DNA of 64,000 bases, taken from NCBI GenBank assembly GCA_963798275.1, contig CAWCTB010000009.1, positions 1 to 64,000 of the forward strand, written 5' to 3'. Below are positions 60,756 to 64,000 of this stretch, one piece after another. Position 1 is the first letter of the stretch; each line of letters begins with the position of its first letter. The stretch is from CAWCTB01 sp963798275. GTDB taxonomy: Bacteria > Acidobacteriota > Terriglobia > Terriglobales > Acidobacteriaceae. The notes beneath the pieces are model-generated. The model was not told the origin of the DNA. It searched no databases and saw only the letters and a list, made by a program, of their open reading frames with translations. A program made the position numbers and the translations under genes.

Positions 60756-61393
60756 AAGCCGGTACGCGCTACTGGGTGATGATCGCGGTTCTCGTCAGCG
60801 CGATTGCCGGGCTGGGGATGCTTTCTCACGGAGAAGCTACTCCGCCCGCGCGCCCCATGTCCGACTTCCCCAAACAAATCGCCGGCTACTCGTCGATGGC
60901 GGATATCCCTCTCGATCAGGAAACCCTCAGCCTGCTCAAGTTGACTGATTACCTCAACCGCGTCTACTACGCCCCCGGTATGGGGGAAATCGGGCTATAT
61001 ATCGGCTATTTCAAGACCCAACGCACCGGCGCGCAAATCCACTCTCCCAAGAACTGCCTGCCCGGCGCCGGCTGGCAGCCCGTGCTTTCCTCCATCTACC
61101 AACTGCCTTTGGGCGACGGGCGGAAAGTCCCCGTGAATCTCTACGTCATCCGCAAGGGCCTTGACCAGCAGCTAGTGTTGTACTGGTACCAGTCGCACGG
61201 TCGCGTGGTAGCCAGCGAGTATTGGGGCAAGTTCTACATGGTTTACGACGCCTTGCGCCTCAACCGTACCGATGCCGCCCTGGTGCGGATTACGGTTCCT
61301 TTTGCAGACGGCATGGAAGAGCAAGCTCGCGCCCGCGCGCTTTCCTTTGCCCAGCAGGTCACGGGTGACGTCGACCAGATCATCCCTCGGTAA
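60752..61393 (+). CDS. epsI: EpsI family protein (DUF3485)
   Basis: A 213-residue protein starting at GTG 60752 inside the exosortase stop. N-terminal membrane anchor YWVMIAVLVSAIAGLGML, then a periplasmic part with YYAPGMGEIGLYIGYFKTQR and the family signature GAQIHSPKNCLPGAGW, later LVLYWYQSHGRVVASEYWGK. EpsI domains accompany or are fused to exosortases and are linked to exopolysaccharide export. Order exosortase-EpsI-TPR lipoprotein is a usual cluster core. Intact. Confidence 0.9.
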   Translation: MKAGTRYWVMIAVLVSAIAGLGMLSHGEATPPARPMSDFPKQIAGYSSMADIPLDQETLSLLKLTDYLNRVYYAPGMGEIGLYIGYFKTQRTGAQIHSPKNCLPGAGWQPVLSSIYQLPLGDGRKVPVNLYVIRKGLDQQLVLYWYQSHGRVVASEYWGKFYMVYDALRLNRTDAALVRITVPFADGMEEQARARALSFAQQVTGDVDQIIPR

Positions 61394-61406
61394 CCCAGGA
61401 GAAGTT

Positions 61407-63696
61407 ATGCGGAATCGCTACCTCGTCTTCGCACTGATGATTGTCCTCACCTTTGCCTTTTCGGGGTGCACTCGCAACCCTGAGAAGGCCAAGCGGAAGT
61501 ACCTCGAAAGCGGCATGCAGTACATGGACAAGAAGCAGTACGAGGCCGCTTCCATTCAATTCAAGAAGGCCCTTCAGGTCGACCCGAAGTTCGCCGAGGC
61601 GCATTACGAATTGGGAGCGGCTCTGCTCAAAATGCAGCGCTGGACCGATGCCTACCAGCAGTTGTCCCAGGCCGTCGAACTCGATCCCAATCTCGCCAAG
61701 GCGCGTATCGCCCTAGGCGACCTTTACTGGGTCGACGGCAGCCGCCATCCCACCTCCTACGCCAAGGCCGAAGAGCAAGCCCGCGCCGTTCTGGAAAAGG
61801 ATCCCAATAACGCCGATGCCTATCGCTTGTTGGGAACCACCCTCTTTGCCCAGAAGCAGTTGGACGACGCTCTCGCCGCCTACAACAAGGTCGTGCAGCT
61901 TAAGCCCGATGACAGCGCCGCCTACCTCAATCGCGGCGTGCTCAACGCTGCCATGAAAAACGAGCCCGCGGCCGAAGCTGACTTCCAGAAGGCGATCAGC
62001 CTCGATCCCAAGAACATCGAGGCTTACTCCAACCTGGCTCGCTTCTATCAGTTCAAGAAGGAGCCCGACCAAGCCATTGCGGTGTTTCAGCAGGCGGTCA
62101 AGAATAATCCTGATTCCGCCCCGGCTTATCTCCGGCTAGCCGCGCTTCTGCAATCGCAGCAGCGTACCGCCGACGCCGAGACCGTACTGCAGAACCTGCG
62201 CCGCGCGCAGCCCATGTCCGGCGATGTGGCCGGGGAAATCGCCGGCTTCTACCTCGCCACCCGTAATCCGGAAGCGGCCATCCGCGAGTACCAGAGAGGC
62301 ATCTCGATTGACCCCAAGAACGACCGGCTTAAGACCGCCCTGGTTGAGGTCTATCTGATGTCGGGGCACCCCGACGATGCTGCCAAGTTGAACGATCAGA
62401 TCCTGAAGGAAAAGCCCAACGATGTTGCCGCTCGGCTCGCCCAGGGCCGGCTGGCTGGCGCCAAAGGTGACTACACTACGGCGATTACCATTTTCCGCGG
62501 TGTGGTGAAAGATGCCCCGGAAAACTCGCGCGCTCACTTCTACCTCGCTCAGGCCCTGCGTCAGACCGGAGACCTGCCCGGCGCCAAAACTGAACTGCAG
62601 GAGGCCGTCAAACGCGAGCCCGACAATCCTCTTATCCTGCAGGCGCTCGCCGAAACCTATCGCGACTCACGCGATTACGATACCGCCCGCGAGTATGCCA
62701 ACCGCCTGCTCAAGCAGAACGACAAGAATCCCCAAGTCTATATGCTGCTAGCCAGCATAGCCCTCGGCTCCAAGGACTACAAAGGCGCTCAGGACTACCT
62801 CACCCAGGCCAGTGTTCTGGCCCCCAACGACCCGGCCATTCCCTTCAACATGGCCTTCGCCTACGGTGGCCAGAAGAAACTGCCCGAGGCGGAGCGGCGA
62901 GTTCCAGGCTGCGCTCAAGCTCAATCCGCAGTATGATGCCGCCGCTGCCGAGTACGTCTCCCTGCTCTTCGGCATGGGCCAGCCGCAAAAAGCCTTGGAC
63001 TTCGCCAATCAGTATCTGTCCGCCAATCAGGGCCGTGCTACGGCGCATTACATCTACGCTTCGGCCTTGGCGACCGACAAGAAGTTCGACCAGGCCATTC
63101 CGGAATATCAGAAGGCCATCGATCTCGAGCCTAAGGGCATGCAGTCCTACATGCAGCTCGCCCGGGTCTACATGATCACGGGCAAGCCCGACCAGGCGCT
63201 CGCGGTTTATCAGAAGGCGGCCGCGATTCAGCCTAATTCACCCCAGATCAGTCTCGCCATGGGCGAAGTTTATCTCGCCAAGAACGACCTCAAATCTGCC
63301 CGCCAGGCTTTCGAGCGCGCCAACCAGTTGGCTCCCAATAATCCCGTCGTGGCCAACAACCTTGCCTGGGTGTATGCCCTGCAGGGCGAGAATCTCGATG
63401 TCGCTTTGAGTCTCGCCACCCAGGCCAAACAGGCCGCGCCCGAAGCCCCTTCCGTCAGCGACACCCTTGCCTGGGTGCAGTACAGGCGCGGTAACTATGC
63501 CGTGGCTGTCGGTTTGCTTGACGATGCCGTTAAGCGCGCTCCCCAGAGTCCCCAATATCGCTACCATTTGGGCATGGCCCTCAGCGGCGCGGGTGACCAG
63601 GCGCGGGCCAAGGAGGAGCTGAAGAAAGCGTTGGCGCTCAACCTCAAGGGCGATGACGCCCAACAGGCGCAGCAGACCCTGGCCAAGCTGCAGTAG
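61407..63696 (+). CDS. TPR-repeat lipoprotein of the PEP-CTERM/exosortase system, one frameshift
   Basis: About 762 residues restored. ATG 61407 opens a lipoprotein signal, MRNRYLVFALMIVLTFAFSG followed by Cys. Upstream reading overlaps EpsI and is a shadow. There are about 18 TPR units, such as YEAASIQFKKALQVDPKFAE, ALAAYNKVVQLKPDDSAAYL and QAIPEYQKAIDLEPKGMQSY. One extra base near 62893 shifts KLPEAER into a false end; the correct frame continues EFQAALKLNPQYDAA to a stop at 63694-63696. Lipid-anchored TPR proteins of this type (PrsT-like) are typical partners in exosortase loci and probably scaffold exopolysaccharide export. Confidence 0.87.
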
Positions 63697-63761
63697 TCGT
63701 TGGGTTGCCGCCGCGGTCGTGCAGTGTGTGAACCCAGCCCTGCAGGGGCGAAATATTTTAG

Positions 63762-63782
63762 CCCAGCGCCTTAGCGGGTGGG
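63762..63782. repeat. Dispersed hairpin repeat (copy 2)
   Basis: CCCAGCGCC TTA GCGGGTGGG, resembling the copy at 51585 (both contain GCCCAGCGC and GGGTAA). It lies 66 bases after the TPR lipoprotein stop. Confidence 0.45.
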
Positions 63783-63922
63783 TAATCTGCGAGATTGGAT
63801 CAAGAGTGCCGTAGGCACGGCAGAGGTTCTTTTTGAGCGAGCGCGGCTTCAGCTGTGTGAGAACGCCGCTCGCGTTGCGACGGCGACACAACCCCCAACA
63901 GGAAGGGGCACCTCAGTGTAGC

Positions 63923-63951
63923 CCAGCCGGCAGGGCAGCGGAATGCTGGGT
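63923..63951. repeat. Dispersed hairpin repeat (copy 3)
   Basis: TAGCCCAGC, 17 bases, GCTGGGT. Third copy of the CCCAGC/GCTGGG element. The remaining bases to the window end hold no gene. Confidence 0.4.
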
Positions 63952-64000
63952 CAGCGAATCAGCGAAAGATCCAGCGCCCAGGACGCGCCTCACTTCCGGC

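Overview
The window looks like a chromosomal segment of an acidobacterium (Terriglobia/Koribacter-like). The taxonomic call is an inference. It rests on an Oar-type TonB-dependent receptor with an N-terminal carboxypeptidase-regulatory-like domain, an exosortase/PEP-CTERM system, RsbW/STAS partner-switch genes, TTG/GTG starts and moderately high GC.

Layout. 1-14 kb is an untidy accessory region. It holds remnants of a sigma-54 activator and of a NarL-type response regulator whose first codons lie inverted on the other strand. It also holds a DoxX protein, an endonuclease/exonuclease/phosphatase protein, an inositol-lipid set (nucleotidyltransferase, then a flippase/nucleotidyltransferase-like/CDP-alcohol phosphotransferase fusion, with inositol-1-phosphate synthase further on), a TonB receptor with a LolA-like partner, and decayed sigma/anti-sigma pieces. 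14.3-39.9 kb is one long minus-strand operon for an extracellular contractile injection system (eCIS). Read in transcription order it encodes two small proteins, sheath, tube, a zinc-ribbon protein, a linker protein, DUF4255 cap, AAA+ ATPase, a small protein, a DUF4157-OmpA protein, CIS tube-initiator protein, LysM protein, gpD-like hub, gpV-like spike, PAAR tip, gp25, two baseplate-J-like proteins, a tail protein and a beta-helix protein. Just upstream are two further DUF4157 proteins that look like cargo and a PspF-like sigma-54 activator. Sigma-54-type -24/-12 sequences lie before the operon and before both cargo-like genes.

45-64 kb is mostly core metabolism and envelope. It contains a degenerate tRNA-Asn, a 2-oxoacid:ferredoxin oxidoreductase operon (korDABC), tatA, pyrG, three paralogous PEP-CTERM proteins, kdsA, metK and ahcY. 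It then has a decayed gene and an exosortase, EpsI and TPR-lipoprotein operon that would sort the PEP-CTERM proteins. Two of the PEP-CTERM genes share a striking upstream layout: a TGCAA/TTGCA palindrome, an IHF-consensus site and a -24/-12 promoter, all at nearly identical spacing.

A caution applies throughout. More than a dozen genes, including housekeeping kdsA, carry single-base frameshifts, several next to CCCGGG or other short G/C runs. Most of these are probably sequence or assembly errors, so I annotate such genes across the break and name the break point.
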